Shown here piece by piece: positions 1-7,013 of a stretch of DNA of 13,788 nt; the stretch's first letter is position 1, and each line of letters opens with the position of its first letter. Origin of the DNA: JAQVOO01 sp964524755 (lineage in GTDB: Bacteria > Spirochaetota > Spirochaetia > Sphaerochaetales > Sphaerochaetaceae); contig CAZGDR010000046.1 in NCBI GenBank assembly GCA_964524755.1, forward strand, positions 1 through 13,788, in the 5' to 3' direction. A program made the position numbers and the translations under genes. A model generated the notes under the pieces. That model saw only the letters and a program-made list of their open reading frames with translations, was not told where the DNA came from and ran no database searches.

Positions 1-555
1 TTCCCTCCCTCAGCTAACAATCTAATTTGAAAACAGGATTATCCACTACGCAACATTCATTGTGACAATCGAGCTGGCCCTGATCGAAGTACCTTCATGT
101 GGCAACCAGTGATAACTGGTAACCATACCTCTAACTTTTACGAATACATGTTTCCCCATTATTTCTAAGATATGTGATACAAGTGTGACAAAGGGTAGGG
201 GGGCCACTTCAAGTTGAAGAGCTTTCCAGCTTTTGCTCAAGTATATGCCTTGGTTGGTATTTTTGTACGGGAAACACCCTTAGTAAAATAAATATGAAAG
301 GTGATGGATACATTCAGCATATAGTCGGCAAGAGCATTGCTGACATCCGGTGATAACGGCACAACAAGTGGTTTTTGGGTATTTCTTGTCCTTTCCAGTC
401 GACTTATTTTTAACTTTCATTTGTATTGCAATTCTTGCCACATGCGACCACTTGTGGGCATCATCGAATCAAGTCTGTATACATAGCGCAGGGCTAAAAT
501 CTTCTCCGCTAAATCAGAGAGGCCCTAAAATTAATTCCTATTACCCCACGTTGCC
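1..555. other. Intergenic stretch without a convincing gene
   Basis: Only short open frames occur here: one on the minus strand at 46-240 with a TTG start, one on the plus strand at 350-559 with a GTG start. Neither has a Shine-Dalgarno sequence, a recognisable motif or a plausible neighbour. A small dyad, ACCAGT-GATA-ACTGGT, lies at 105-120. No clear U-tailed terminator is seen downstream of the minus-strand gene that ends at 556. The stretch may be old decayed sequence or the edge of another locus; I see nothing identifiable. Confidence 0.6.
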
Positions 556-1641
556 TTAAAACCATTTTTTTCGCGTCGGCTTTAACAGGATCCCCTTTAG
601 CCTTGCGTTGATGATATCCTTATCAAATTCCTGTGAAAAGTCTTCGCCAACCCACTCACAGACCCTGTCGTACTCTTCATCTTCGGGATCTTGAAGAACT
701 GTAGCCTTGTATTCATATCCATATGGTCCTCCAGAATCTTCCCAAGGCGCGTCCCCCTCTCCTCTGGTACAAATGACTTCAGGTTCTCCATCGCGAAGTT
801 CTCGTTTGCCAACATGAATAATATGTTCCCAGTAATCTCCAAAATCATAAATGTAGGTAAATTTTTTGGAAGCCTCACCCAGATTACCAAGTGTTAATTC
901 TTCTTCATCCAGCTCCTCTTCTTCATAAAAGGGGGGAAAACTACCCGTTCCTTCTGGAACAGGCCCAACTTTATACGGTCCTATTCTGAATTGATGCAGG
1001 TGCATATCATCCCAGCTAAAGGCTATCTGAATGATTCTATGGAGTTTTTCAAACGAGGTAAAGATGGGGACTTCAAAGCTTCTGAAGACTTTAAACTGTG
1101 GAGTTAAACGCAAAACAATTTTTAAATTCACCACTACGTGCATCTCTTTGAGTATTTCTTTGCTATTTGTTGCCAGCACTTCCTTCATCGCCTCAACAGG
1201 AACGATACGTTTATCATTGATTTTTACTTTACTATTGGAAAAGGTAGAAGCAAGTTCAGGTAGAGGTAATTCAGAATCAAGAATTTTCTTTAGCCAACGA
1301 TTGAGTCGGCTCAAGATAGATTTATCAGATCCAGAAACAACGCGTACGTCGGCTCCCTCTTTTAGATAGGCTTCTATTTGGTTGGGATCATATTTTTGTA
1401 AAACAAACGCATCTCGTATAGCTGCTGTCACTTCATCACCATCAAAGTGCCAAGGATCGAACTCAAACTTTGTAATAACACAGAACCCAGTTGCCTTATT
1501 GGTAAGCACCATACAGGTATCATAATTTTCATCTATGAAGGAGGTGCCAACCCAACAGAAATGAGGTGCATACAAAGCAGTCGGATCTTGTGAACCTGAT
1601 CCGATATAACGAAACAAAGCCCGTGAACATTCAATAAGCAT
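556..1641 (-). CDS. pRiA4b ORF-3-like protein with a DUF6933-like N-terminus
   Basis: The 361-residue protein has two parts. Residues about 1-65 start MLIECSRALF and resemble the small DUF6933 family in style (MLIxC start, short beta-rich unit). Residues about 168-330 are the plasmid pRiA4b ORF-3 domain. The signatures seen are LKIVLRLTP at 173, SFEKLHRIIQIAFSWDDMHLH at 196-215, YDFGDYWEHIIHV at 265-277 and a GEGDAPWEDSGGPYGYEY-like segment near 294-311. An acidic run lies at 239-248. The start was set at the ATG at 1641 because AGGAGGGG sits 4 nt before it; an upstream in-frame TTG at 1677 has no such site. The gene is transcribed away from the catabolic locus and shares no obvious job with it. 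The biochemical role of the family is not firmly known; such proteins are often found near mobile or plasmid-derived genes. The domain call is confident for the C-terminus and tentative for the N-terminus. Confidence 0.85.
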   Translation of the reverse strand: MLIECSRALFRYIGSGSQDPTALYAPHFCWVGTSFIDENYDTCMVLTNKATGFCVITKFEFDPWHFDGDEVTAAIRDAFVLQKYDPNQIEAYLKEGADVRVVSGSDKSILSRLNRWLKKILDSELPLPELASTFSNSKVKINDKRIVPVEAMKEVLATNSKEILKEMHVVVNLKIVLRLTPQFKVFRSFEVPIFTSFEKLHRIIQIAFSWDDMHLHQFRIGPYKVGPVPEGTGSFPPFYEEEELDEEELTLGNLGEASKKFTYIYDFGDYWEHIIHVGKRELRDGEPEVICTRGEGDAPWEDSGGPYGYEYKATVLQDPEDEEYDRVCEWVGEDFSQEFDKDIINARLKGILLKPTRKKWF

Positions 1642-1643
1642 AA

Positions 1644-1651
1644 CCCCTCCT
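1644..1651 (-). promoter_or_regulatory. Ribosome binding site that sets the start at 1641
   Basis: The minus strand reads AGGAGGGG followed by TT and ATG. It decides for the ATG at 1641 over the in-frame TTG 36 nt upstream, whose translation would run through this site. Confidence 0.75.
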
Positions 1652-1749
1652 ATGAAATTTAAGATAGTAAAACTCAAGCATACACGAGCCAGTATGTTTT
1701 TCCAATATTTTTTTCAATTTTTTGGATAAAAAAATCTAAAATTACTTCC

Positions 1750-1778
1750 TTGACAACTGGGTTTTCATCACCTACAAT
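1750..1778 (+). promoter_or_regulatory. Promoter P1 of the dehydratase/dehydrogenase unit
   Basis: A perfect -35 TTGACA (1750-1755) is separated by 17 bp from TACAAT (1773-1778), a near-consensus -10. Transcription should start near 1785, leaving a leader of about 155 nt before the dehydratase. The -10 is the outermost part of the inverted repeat at 1773-1819, so a bound regulator should block polymerase. The spacing and hexamers make this the clearest sigma-70-type promoter in the window. Confidence 0.85.
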
Positions 1779-1819
1779 CTATGCATGCAAAGAAAAAACG
1801 TTTGCATGCATAGATTGTA
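1773..1819. promoter_or_regulatory. Operator O1: perfect 19-bp inverted repeat with 9-bp spacer
   Basis: The arms TACAATCTATGCATGCAAA (1773-1791) and its exact reverse complement (1801-1819) flank GAAAAAACG. Inside each arm lies a near-palindromic 12-mer, TATGCATGCAAA (1780-1791) and TTTGCATGCATA (1801-1812), whose centres are 21 bp apart, that is two helical turns on one DNA face. The element covers the -10 and the expected start point of P1, a classical repressor position. The same arrangement recurs at 4746-4778. The LacI-type regulator encoded at 5997-7013 is the likely ligand; that link is inference. Confidence 0.85.
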
Positions 1820-1868
1820 ACCATGATGTGAGTACCATCTATTTCAGTATATCGAGGTAGACCTGAAA

Positions 1869-1931
1869 ATGAGCATAATAATCCGATCTTTTGGAATGAT
1901 CCATCTTGTTGGAAAGGCTAACTCAGTTTAG
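1869..1931 (+). CDS. Possible 20-residue leader peptide upstream of the dehydratase
   Basis: An ATG at 1869 opens a 20-codon frame that ends with TAG at 1929-1931. GAGG at 1854-1857 could serve as a ribosome site, although 11 nt is a long spacing. The stop codon overlaps the AGGAG (1930-1934) of the dehydratase, so terminating ribosomes would be placed at the next start. The peptide begins MSIIIRSFGM and shows no run of one amino acid that would suggest classical attenuation. It may equally be a chance frame in a 155-nt leader. Confidence 0.22.
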   Translation: MSIIIRSFGMIHLVGKANSV

Positions 1932-1934
1932 GAG
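1930..1934 (+). promoter_or_regulatory. Ribosome binding site of the dehydratase
   Basis: AGGAG lies 7 nt before the ATG at 1942. It argues against the in-frame upstream TTG at 1906, which has no site and would add 12 residues not typical of the family. Confidence 0.75.
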
Positions 1935-1941
1935 AAAACGA

Positions 1942-3600
1942 ATGATACGACAGTGGAATGAAGAGTCTTTAGATCACAGGAATGCTCTTTTGTATGCAAT
2001 GGGAATTACTGAAGAAGACGCTAAGCGTCCAGTTATCGGAATTATCAACAGTTGGAATGAGATGAACCCAGGACATTTTCCGTTTAAAGATGTTGTGGCC
2101 TCTCTCAAACAGGAGATATACGATGCTGGTGGATTAGCTTTAGAATTGCCAGCCTCAGGTATATGTGATGGAATCTGTTCGAACACTCCAGGAGATCGTT
2201 ACACCTTGCCTGCACGCGACCTTGTTGCCACCGAGGTTGAGACCTTGGCCGAGCTGAATATGCTCGAAGGAATGCTGATGCTTGCTACATGCGACAAAGT
2301 CGTTCCGGGCATGATCATGGGTGCGATGAAGGTCAACATCCCTGCGGTCATGTTCACTGGCGGCTATATGGCTGCTGGGCACCATAATGGAGAAATGCTT
2401 ACACTTACCCATACGAAGCAGGCTTATGCTGCTTATCAGGGTGGAAAAATGAGCAAGGAAGATTATAAGGCTATCGTTCGCTCAGCTTGTCCGACACCAG
2501 GTGCCTGTCCCTTCATGGGAACCGCAAACACGATGTGTGCTACGGCCGAATTACTTGGGTTGTCACCCTTTGGGAATGCCAGTGTACGCAGCCAGACAGA
2601 AGAATGGCATGTATTGGGCAAAGCTGCCGCACAAAAAGTAGTGGAGCTCGTCAATAAAAAGGTACGCCCTCTGGATCTTATCACCCGCGACAACTTTGAG
2701 AATACAGTGCGCTACATGATGGCCACTGGTGGTTCCACTAACTCAATTCTACACATCCCAGCTATGGCTCGGATGGCAGGTTTCGATATCGATCCTGAGT
2801 TCTTCGATACTATAAGTTCTCAAGTTCCTTGGATAAGTGCAATCTATCCTAACCATCCCAGCTATACGATGGAGGAGTTCGACCGCGCTGGTGGCCTAAA
2901 TGCCGTAGTAGGGGAGATGCTCGCTGCCGATAAGATTATCAGTACGGCGAAGGGGATGTTCGGTACAATCAAAGAGATGTCATTAGGACGCCGATCTAGT
3001 GATTTGGATGTGATTCATACGTGTGATGATCCTATCAATCCCCATGGAGGATTAGCCGTCCTCAAGGGTAATCTGGCACCAGAGAGCAGTATTGTTAAAT
3101 TTTCGGCGATTCCTCGTGGTCTCTGGTCATTTAAAGGACCAGCTAAAGTTTACGAATCACAGGACGATGCGTGGCATGCAATGCTCAATGACGAAATTGT
3201 GGCAGGGGATGTCGTGGTTATTCGTTACGAAGGACCTAAGGGGTCGCCGGGTATGCCACATATGGAAACCTTTATGGCTGCGGTACTGGGCAAGAAGATG
3301 GGTTCGGATATTGCCTTAGTCTCCGATGGACGGTTCAGTGGAGCCACCGGAGGAATCGCCATCGGACACGTTAGTCCAGAGGCTTTTGATGGTGGTCCGA
3401 TAGCTCTTATTCGGAACAACGATATTATCCACATTGATATTGAAGCTCGTTCACTCACCGTCTTAGTTGACGATGCAGAACTCGAGCGTCGAAAAAAGGA
3501 ATGGAAGCCAGTAGAAAAGCCTGCGACAGGCTATCTTGCGCTCTTTAGAAAGATGGTTTCTTCCGCTCACCGCGGAGCATCAATCTACTGGGATTTATAG
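1942..3600 (+). CDS. IlvD/Edd-family dehydratase, probably acting on a sugar acid
   Basis: The 552-residue protein has the full length of the family, which removes water from 2,3-dihydroxy acids to give 2-keto-3-deoxy acids using an Fe-S cluster. Visible signatures are NSWNEMNPGHFPF at 36-48, ICDGIC at 74-79, TCDKVVPGM at 116-124, PTPGACPFMGTANTM at 184-198, ATGGSTN in the middle, and DGRFSG at 462-467. By analogy with the family, Cys75, Cys117 and Cys189 should hold the cluster, Asp76 and Lys119 the Mg site, and Ser466 acts in catalysis. It carries PGH where the [2Fe-2S] sugar-acid class has PCN, which places it with the PGH/CDG type that includes IlvD and Edd. The gene is first in unit 1, behind an operator, and is followed by a dehydrogenase 13 nt downstream. 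Together with the TRAP system this favours catabolism over branched-chain amino acid synthesis, but a true IlvD role cannot be excluded from sequence alone. Confidence 0.92.
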   Translation: MIRQWNEESLDHRNALLYAMGITEEDAKRPVIGIINSWNEMNPGHFPFKDVVASLKQEIYDAGGLALELPASGICDGICSNTPGDRYTLPARDLVATEVETLAELNMLEGMLMLATCDKVVPGMIMGAMKVNIPAVMFTGGYMAAGHHNGEMLTLTHTKQAYAAYQGGKMSKEDYKAIVRSACPTPGACPFMGTANTMCATAELLGLSPFGNASVRSQTEEWHVLGKAAAQKVVELVNKKVRPLDLITRDNFENTVRYMMATGGSTNSILHIPAMARMAGFDIDPEFFDTISSQVPWISAIYPNHPSYTMEEFDRAGGLNAVVGEMLAADKIISTAKGMFGTIKEMSLGRRSSDLDVIHTCDDPINPHGGLAVLKGNLAPESSIVKFSAIPRGLWSFKGPAKVYESQDDAWHAMLNDEIVAGDVVVIRYEGPKGSPGMPHMETFMAAVLGKKMGSDIALVSDGRFSGATGGIAIGHVSPEAFDGGPIALIRNNDIIHIDIEARSLTVLVDDAELERRKKEWKPVEKPATGYLALFRKMVSSAHRGASIYWDL

Positions 3601-3604
3601 GAGG
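3599..3604 (+). promoter_or_regulatory. Ribosome binding site of the MDR dehydrogenase
   Basis: AGGAGG overlaps the TAG stop of the dehydratase and lies 9 nt before the ATG at 3614. It decides for this start over an in-frame upstream start at 3536 inside the preceding gene, and suggests coupled translation. Confidence 0.8.
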
Positions 3605-3613
3605 CTAGTCGGT

Positions 3614-4639
3614 ATGAGTATAAATAAGACCGGTAGGGTAGTCTCCCCTGGTGTCGTGGATTTTATAGAGCGTCCCAACAAACCGTTGGGGCCCACTCAG
3701 GTGAGAATTGCGGTAAAAGCAAGCGCCCTTTGTGGTAGTGATTTGCATATTTTCAAAGGATTGCACCCTTTTTGTCCTCTTCCTGCGACTGTGGGGCATG
3801 AATTTTCTGGGGATGTCGTTGAAGTTGGCTCAGAGGTAACGACTGTAACAGTTGGCCAACGGGTTACTGTAGAGCCATGCCAGACCTGTGGAATCTGTGA
3901 AGATTGCCGTAAAGGGAACTACAATTATTGTGATGAGATTACCTTCCTCTATAGAACGGGAGAAGGGGCTCTTTCTGATTTCGTGGTTGCCGAAAGTGAA
4001 CACGTCTTCCAGCTACCCGAAAAACTCTCCTATGCAGGGGGAGCCTTAGTGGAGCCTCTTGCCGTAGCGGTGCACGCTGTCAGGAGAGCTGACATCCGAC
4101 TGGGACAATCTGTTGTTATTATCGGTTCGGGTGCTATCGGGGTGTTGATCGCTGCTCTCGCTAAGCGTAGCGGAGCTAGTAAGATAGTCGTTGTAGATGG
4201 GAATGATTTCCGACTTAATCTAGCTAAAGATTTTGGGGCAACTCACACCCTCAACTTCCGTCGTGATGATGTCGAGGGGATGATTCGCGAAATCGGTGGT
4301 TCTAAAGGTGTGGACAGAACCTTTGAGTGTGTTGGTATGGAGCAGACCTTTGTGCAGGCCATGATGTGGTTGAGAAAAGGTGGTTTAGCGACAATCGTAG
4401 GGATTTTCGAGAAACCAGAAATTACTATTCCAGCCACCCGTTTCGTATCGCATGAGATACGCGTGCAAGGTACGCAGGGATACTGCTGGGATTTCCCCAT
4501 AGCAATCGCGTTAATTGAAGAATTACGCATAGAACGTATGATTACCCATATAATGCCGATGGATCAATTGCAAAAGGCCTTTGATATCATATCGGATCGC
4601 TTTGCGGATACCATGAAGGTCGTATTGAAAAACGATTAA
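3614..4639 (+). CDS. Zinc-dependent MDR alcohol/polyol dehydrogenase
   Basis: The 341-residue protein is a medium-chain dehydrogenase that oxidises a secondary alcohol with NAD(P). Catalytic zinc ligands are visible as Cys40 (ALCGSDLH), His62-Glu63 (GHEFSG) and Glu147 (LVEPLAVAVHA). The structural zinc loop is complete: Cys92, Cys95, Cys98 and Cys106. The Rossmann motif GSGAIG is at 171-176, and Asp195 at the end of the second strand (VVVDG) suggests NAD rather than NADP. The overall form is that of sorbitol, threonine or L-idonate/galactitol-type dehydrogenases. It follows the dehydratase directly with a good ribosome site, so the two probably act in sequence on one substrate or its isomers. 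The exact substrate cannot be named. Downstream there is a hairpin and then a new promoter, so this is the last gene of unit 1. Confidence 0.93.
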   Translation: MSINKTGRVVSPGVVDFIERPNKPLGPTQVRIAVKASALCGSDLHIFKGLHPFCPLPATVGHEFSGDVVEVGSEVTTVTVGQRVTVEPCQTCGICEDCRKGNYNYCDEITFLYRTGEGALSDFVVAESEHVFQLPEKLSYAGGALVEPLAVAVHAVRRADIRLGQSVVIIGSGAIGVLIAALAKRSGASKIVVVDGNDFRLNLAKDFGATHTLNFRRDDVEGMIREIGGSKGVDRTFECVGMEQTFVQAMMWLRKGGLATIVGIFEKPEITIPATRFVSHEIRVQGTQGYCWDFPIAIALIEELRIERMITHIMPMDQLQKAFDIISDRFADTMKVVLKND

Positions 4640-4642
4640 TTT

Positions 4643-4680
4643 CCCCCGATAGGGGAGACCACCGCCCGTGAGGCGGTGGT
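4643..4680 (+). terminator. GC-rich hairpin pair at the end of unit 1
   Basis: A small stem, CCCC-GATA-GGGG (4644-4655), is followed by a strong 9-bp stem ACCACCGCC-CGTGA-GGCGGTGGT (4658-4680). No U tract follows, so this is not a standard intrinsic terminator. It may be a factor-dependent end, an mRNA-stabilising structure, or a dispersed REP-like element. Its place between the MDR gene and promoter P2 fits an end of transcript. Confidence 0.4.
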
Positions 4681-4716
4681 GGTGAAGATGGAAATTGGTG
4701 ATTGTTAAAATTTTTC

Positions 4717-4744
4717 TTGACAGCTGATTTTTATCTTTTATAAG
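4717..4744 (+). promoter_or_regulatory. Promoter P2 of the OYE/regulator/TRAP unit
   Basis: A perfect -35 TTGACA (4717-4722) is spaced 16 bp from TATAAG (4739-4744). The start point should fall near 4751, inside the operator that follows. The region matches P1 in the -35, in bases just after it, and in the 16 bases CTATGCATGCAAAGAA after the -10, which suggests that the two promoters derive from one another or are kept alike for shared control. Confidence 0.78.
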
Positions 4745-4745
4745 C

Positions 4746-4778
4746 TATGCATGCAAAGAATATAAGTTTGCATACAAA
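4746..4778. promoter_or_regulatory. Operator O2: imperfect copy of O1
   Basis: TATGCATGCAAA (4746-4757) and TTTGCATACAAA (4767-4778) are inverted 12-mers that match each other at 10 of 12 positions. Their centres are again 21 bp apart with a 9-bp spacer, as in O1. The element sits right after the -10 and covers the expected start point. An in-frame ATG of the next gene at 4747 lies within this operator and cannot be the translation start. The regulator gene lies downstream in this unit, so control here would be autoregulatory. Confidence 0.78.
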
Positions 4779-4802
4779 AAATATTGTAATATGGCGCAAG
4801 CC

Positions 4803-4808
4803 AGGAGG
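4803..4808 (+). promoter_or_regulatory. Ribosome binding site of the OYE-type reductase
   Basis: AGGAGG lies 7 nt before the ATG at 4816, a strong site that fixes the start and excludes the in-frame ATG at 4747, which overlaps the operator. Confidence 0.85.
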
Positions 4809-4815
4809 AATTATC

Positions 4816-6000
4816 ATGTCGGATCAATCGGCTTCTCAACGGTGGAATATGTTGTTTTCACCAATGCAAATCGGCGGTAAACAGGCCAAGAATCGCTTTG
4901 TAGTTCAAGCTATGGAAGGTAATGATGGGCTACCGGGAGGGGCGGTATCCGATCGAACACGTAATCGCTATGTAAAATTGGCCAAAGGAAAATGGGGTAC
5001 CGTTGTTGTTGAAGCCATCAGTATAGATGAGAATGCAAAAGCAAGAATAAACGGCTTGGTAATAAATCGAAAGAATCTAGACAGCTTCAAGTGGCTAGTC
5101 GATGAGTATAAGAAAGAGAATCCTGATGGTATCCTCTTGTTCCAATTGACCCATTCAGGACGCAAAGCTGGCGATTTTGCTCGACCAGTGGCAATGTATG
5201 AAGAGGGAAGAGGAAATGCCCATCTTTTGACTGAACAAGAAGTCGAAGATATCCGTCAGCTCATGCTTGAAGGATCCCACTTCGCCAAGGAAGCTGGTGC
5301 AGATGGAATTGACTTCAAGATGTGCCATGGCTACTTCGGAGCTGAAATATTGCGCCCAGCGAATGTGAGAGATGATAAATGGGGTGGTTCGTTCGAAAAT
5401 AGAACGCGTTTCCTTCTAAGCTCACTCAAGGAGTTAAAGTCTTCCCTAGGAAAAGATGGATTTGTCTTAGGCTCTAGGATTTCGATGTACGAGGGTATTA
5501 GAGGCGGTTGTGGAACCACAGATCCCGATTCCTATATCGAAGACCTTTCAGAGATGAAACAATTGATTGCCCTTATGGCAGCAGAAGGTGCTGACTACTT
5601 GAATATATCGGCTGGTATTCCCGGGGTAACAAGCGAGATTACGAGGCCCACGAATCCTTCCAAATACTTCTATCTCCATCACTTCCGCTACTGCAAAGAG
5701 GCTCGTGAAGTATCTGGTGATATGAAGGTGATTGGATCTGCATATAGTATTTTGCGTGACCAAGCGATGGATTACGCAGAAGAAAATCTCAATAAGGGGT
5801 TGATTGATCTGGTCGGTTTCGGCAGACAAAGCTTTGCTGATCCATTACTCCCAGTCAAGTTGGAATCGGGGGAGAAGGTAAATTACTGTATAGCTTGCTC
5901 TGCCTGTACAAAACTTATGGTAGGACAGGTACACGATGGATGTGCTATCTATGATCCCTATTATAGGGATATGCTGAAGAAGTTGAATAAAAGCGTATGA
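4816..6000 (+). CDS. Old Yellow Enzyme-type FMN/Fe-S enoate reductase, short form
   Basis: The 394-residue protein is a TIM-barrel flavin oxidoreductase of the NADH:flavin oxidoreductase/2,4-dienoyl-CoA reductase group, which reduces activated C=C bonds. Signatures are LFSPMQIGGKQAKNRFV at 13-29, LTHSGRKAG at 111-119, CHGYFGAEILRPANVRDDKW at 170-189 followed by GGSFENRTRF, and GFGRQSFADP at 334-343. His171 of the HGY motif is present, but the preceding position that is usually His (IHxAHGY) is Lys168 here. Arg221 in LGSRIS fits the FMN contact. Cys358, Cys361, Cys364 and Cys376 form a C-x2-C-x2-C-x11-C set at the place of the 4Fe-4S ligands of two-domain enoate reductases, yet the protein ends 18 residues later, without the C-terminal FAD/NAD(P)H half. 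Electrons must then come from free NAD(P)H or a partner protein. It is first in unit 2 and overlaps the regulator gene by 4 nt. The substrate is unknown. Confidence 0.88.
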   Translation: MSDQSASQRWNMLFSPMQIGGKQAKNRFVVQAMEGNDGLPGGAVSDRTRNRYVKLAKGKWGTVVVEAISIDENAKARINGLVINRKNLDSFKWLVDEYKKENPDGILLFQLTHSGRKAGDFARPVAMYEEGRGNAHLLTEQEVEDIRQLMLEGSHFAKEAGADGIDFKMCHGYFGAEILRPANVRDDKWGGSFENRTRFLLSSLKELKSSLGKDGFVLGSRISMYEGIRGGCGTTDPDSYIEDLSEMKQLIALMAAEGADYLNISAGIPGVTSEITRPTNPSKYFYLHHFRYCKEAREVSGDMKVIGSAYSILRDQAMDYAEENLNKGLIDLVGFGRQSFADPLLPVKLESGEKVNYCIACSACTKLMVGQVHDGCAIYDPYYRDMLKKLNKSV

Positions 6001-7013
6001 GTAATGATAAGCGGATAACTATCCAAGATATTGCTAACGAATGCAACATTTCTTCTAGTACGGTCTCACGAGTGCTGAACAATTCAGTGCTCGTGAGCGA
6101 CGACAAACGGGAAATTATTCTGGAAGCGGCGGAACGTTTAGGATACGAAAAGCGCACTATAAGAAAACAAGGATCTCGCGCCATTCTCAATATCAAACTT
6201 TTCCTGCCGGAGACTCGCAACCCCTACATTAACCTCTTCTATGATGTTGCTGAATTTGTCAAAGGTCTGTACAAAGGTTTTGGCGACGTTAAGACCAATG
6301 TTATTGTCAGAATCAATCATGAGGAAGCTAAAATTTTCCACAACAAAAAAATGGGAGACATCGATGCTTGCATTTTTGCATTTACCACACCCCGTCCAGA
6401 TTCTGTCAAGGAAATTGAGGATAGAGGGATTCCTCTCCTGCTGGTAAATAGGGAATCTTCCAAGCACGATTTTGTAGCCTACGATACGGGGAAGGCTATG
6501 GCCCTTCTGTTAGAGAAGATTGTGGCAAAACGCCAGCAGCAAACCGATCCAAGGATCAAGGTCTGTTACCTAGGCTTTACACCTATTACTTATATCAATG
6601 AGGAACGCCGGCTAGGAATAGCCGATGCTTGTGAACGTTTTGGTATACCGTTCGACTTGACTGAGGATGTGTTCGAGTTCAATGCTTTGCAAGAAATCCC
6701 GCAGGATCTCCTCTACACGCTGAAGAAGGAAGGATATAACGCCATCATGTGTTTTAATGATGTCGTGGCCTTGTATCTCTATAATCTAGGAATGAAAACT
6801 GGATATGTTTTCCCAGATGACTTCTCCTTAACTGGCCATGATGATTCTCCTGCCCTTGAACTGATTGGGCAGCGCATAGATACGATCAGGTTCAATGTAT
6901 ACCAGTTAGGGAAGGAATCAGGAAAAATATTGAAGAGACGAATAATTGGCCGCTCAGCGCACAAAACCAAAGTAAAATTAACCAATACCTATGTACCTGG
7001 GGAAACTATATGA
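5997..7013 (+). CDS. LacI-family transcriptional regulator of the locus
   Basis: The 338-residue protein has a LacI-type helix-turn-helix at residues 7-28 (ITIQDIANECNISSSTVSRV) followed by a periplasmic-binding-protein-like effector domain ending in a GHDDSP segment near residues 279-284. It starts at ATG inside the overlap ATGA with the preceding gene, with only a weak ribosome site, so translation is probably coupled. The hinge after residue 50 (YEKRTIRKQGSRAILNI) lacks the clear AxxL pattern whose leucine enters the minor groove at a central CpG in LacI and PurR. This fits with the AT-centred 12-mers in O1 and O2, although the link is inference. As the only regulator in the window it is the prime candidate to control both units. 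The inducer is probably the transported acid or a product of the pathway. A repressor is more likely than an activator because of the operator positions. Confidence 0.92.
   Translation: MSNDKRITIQDIANECNISSSTVSRVLNNSVLVSDDKREIILEAAERLGYEKRTIRKQGSRAILNIKLFLPETRNPYINLFYDVAEFVKGLYKGFGDVKTNVIVRINHEEAKIFHNKKMGDIDACIFAFTTPRPDSVKEIEDRGIPLLLVNRESSKHDFVAYDTGKAMALLLEKIVAKRQQQTDPRIKVCYLGFTPITYINEERRLGIADACERFGIPFDLTEDVFEFNALQEIPQDLLYTLKKEGYNAIMCFNDVVALYLYNLGMKTGYVFPDDFSLTGHDDSPALELIGQRIDTIRFNVYQLGKESGKILKRRIIGRSAHKTKVKLTNTYVPGETI

Noticed and set aside
105..120. Dyad ACCAGT-GATA-ACTGGT
   Set aside because: The arms are only 6 bp and no promoter or gene is placed to use it.
46..240. A 64-codon open frame on the minus strand
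   Set aside because: It starts with TTG, has no ribosome site, shows no recognisable motif and stands alone in a gene-free stretch.
350..559. A 69-codon open frame on the plus strand with a hydrophobic middle
   Set aside because: It starts with GTG without a ribosome site, has no family resemblance and ends just inside the convergent gene.
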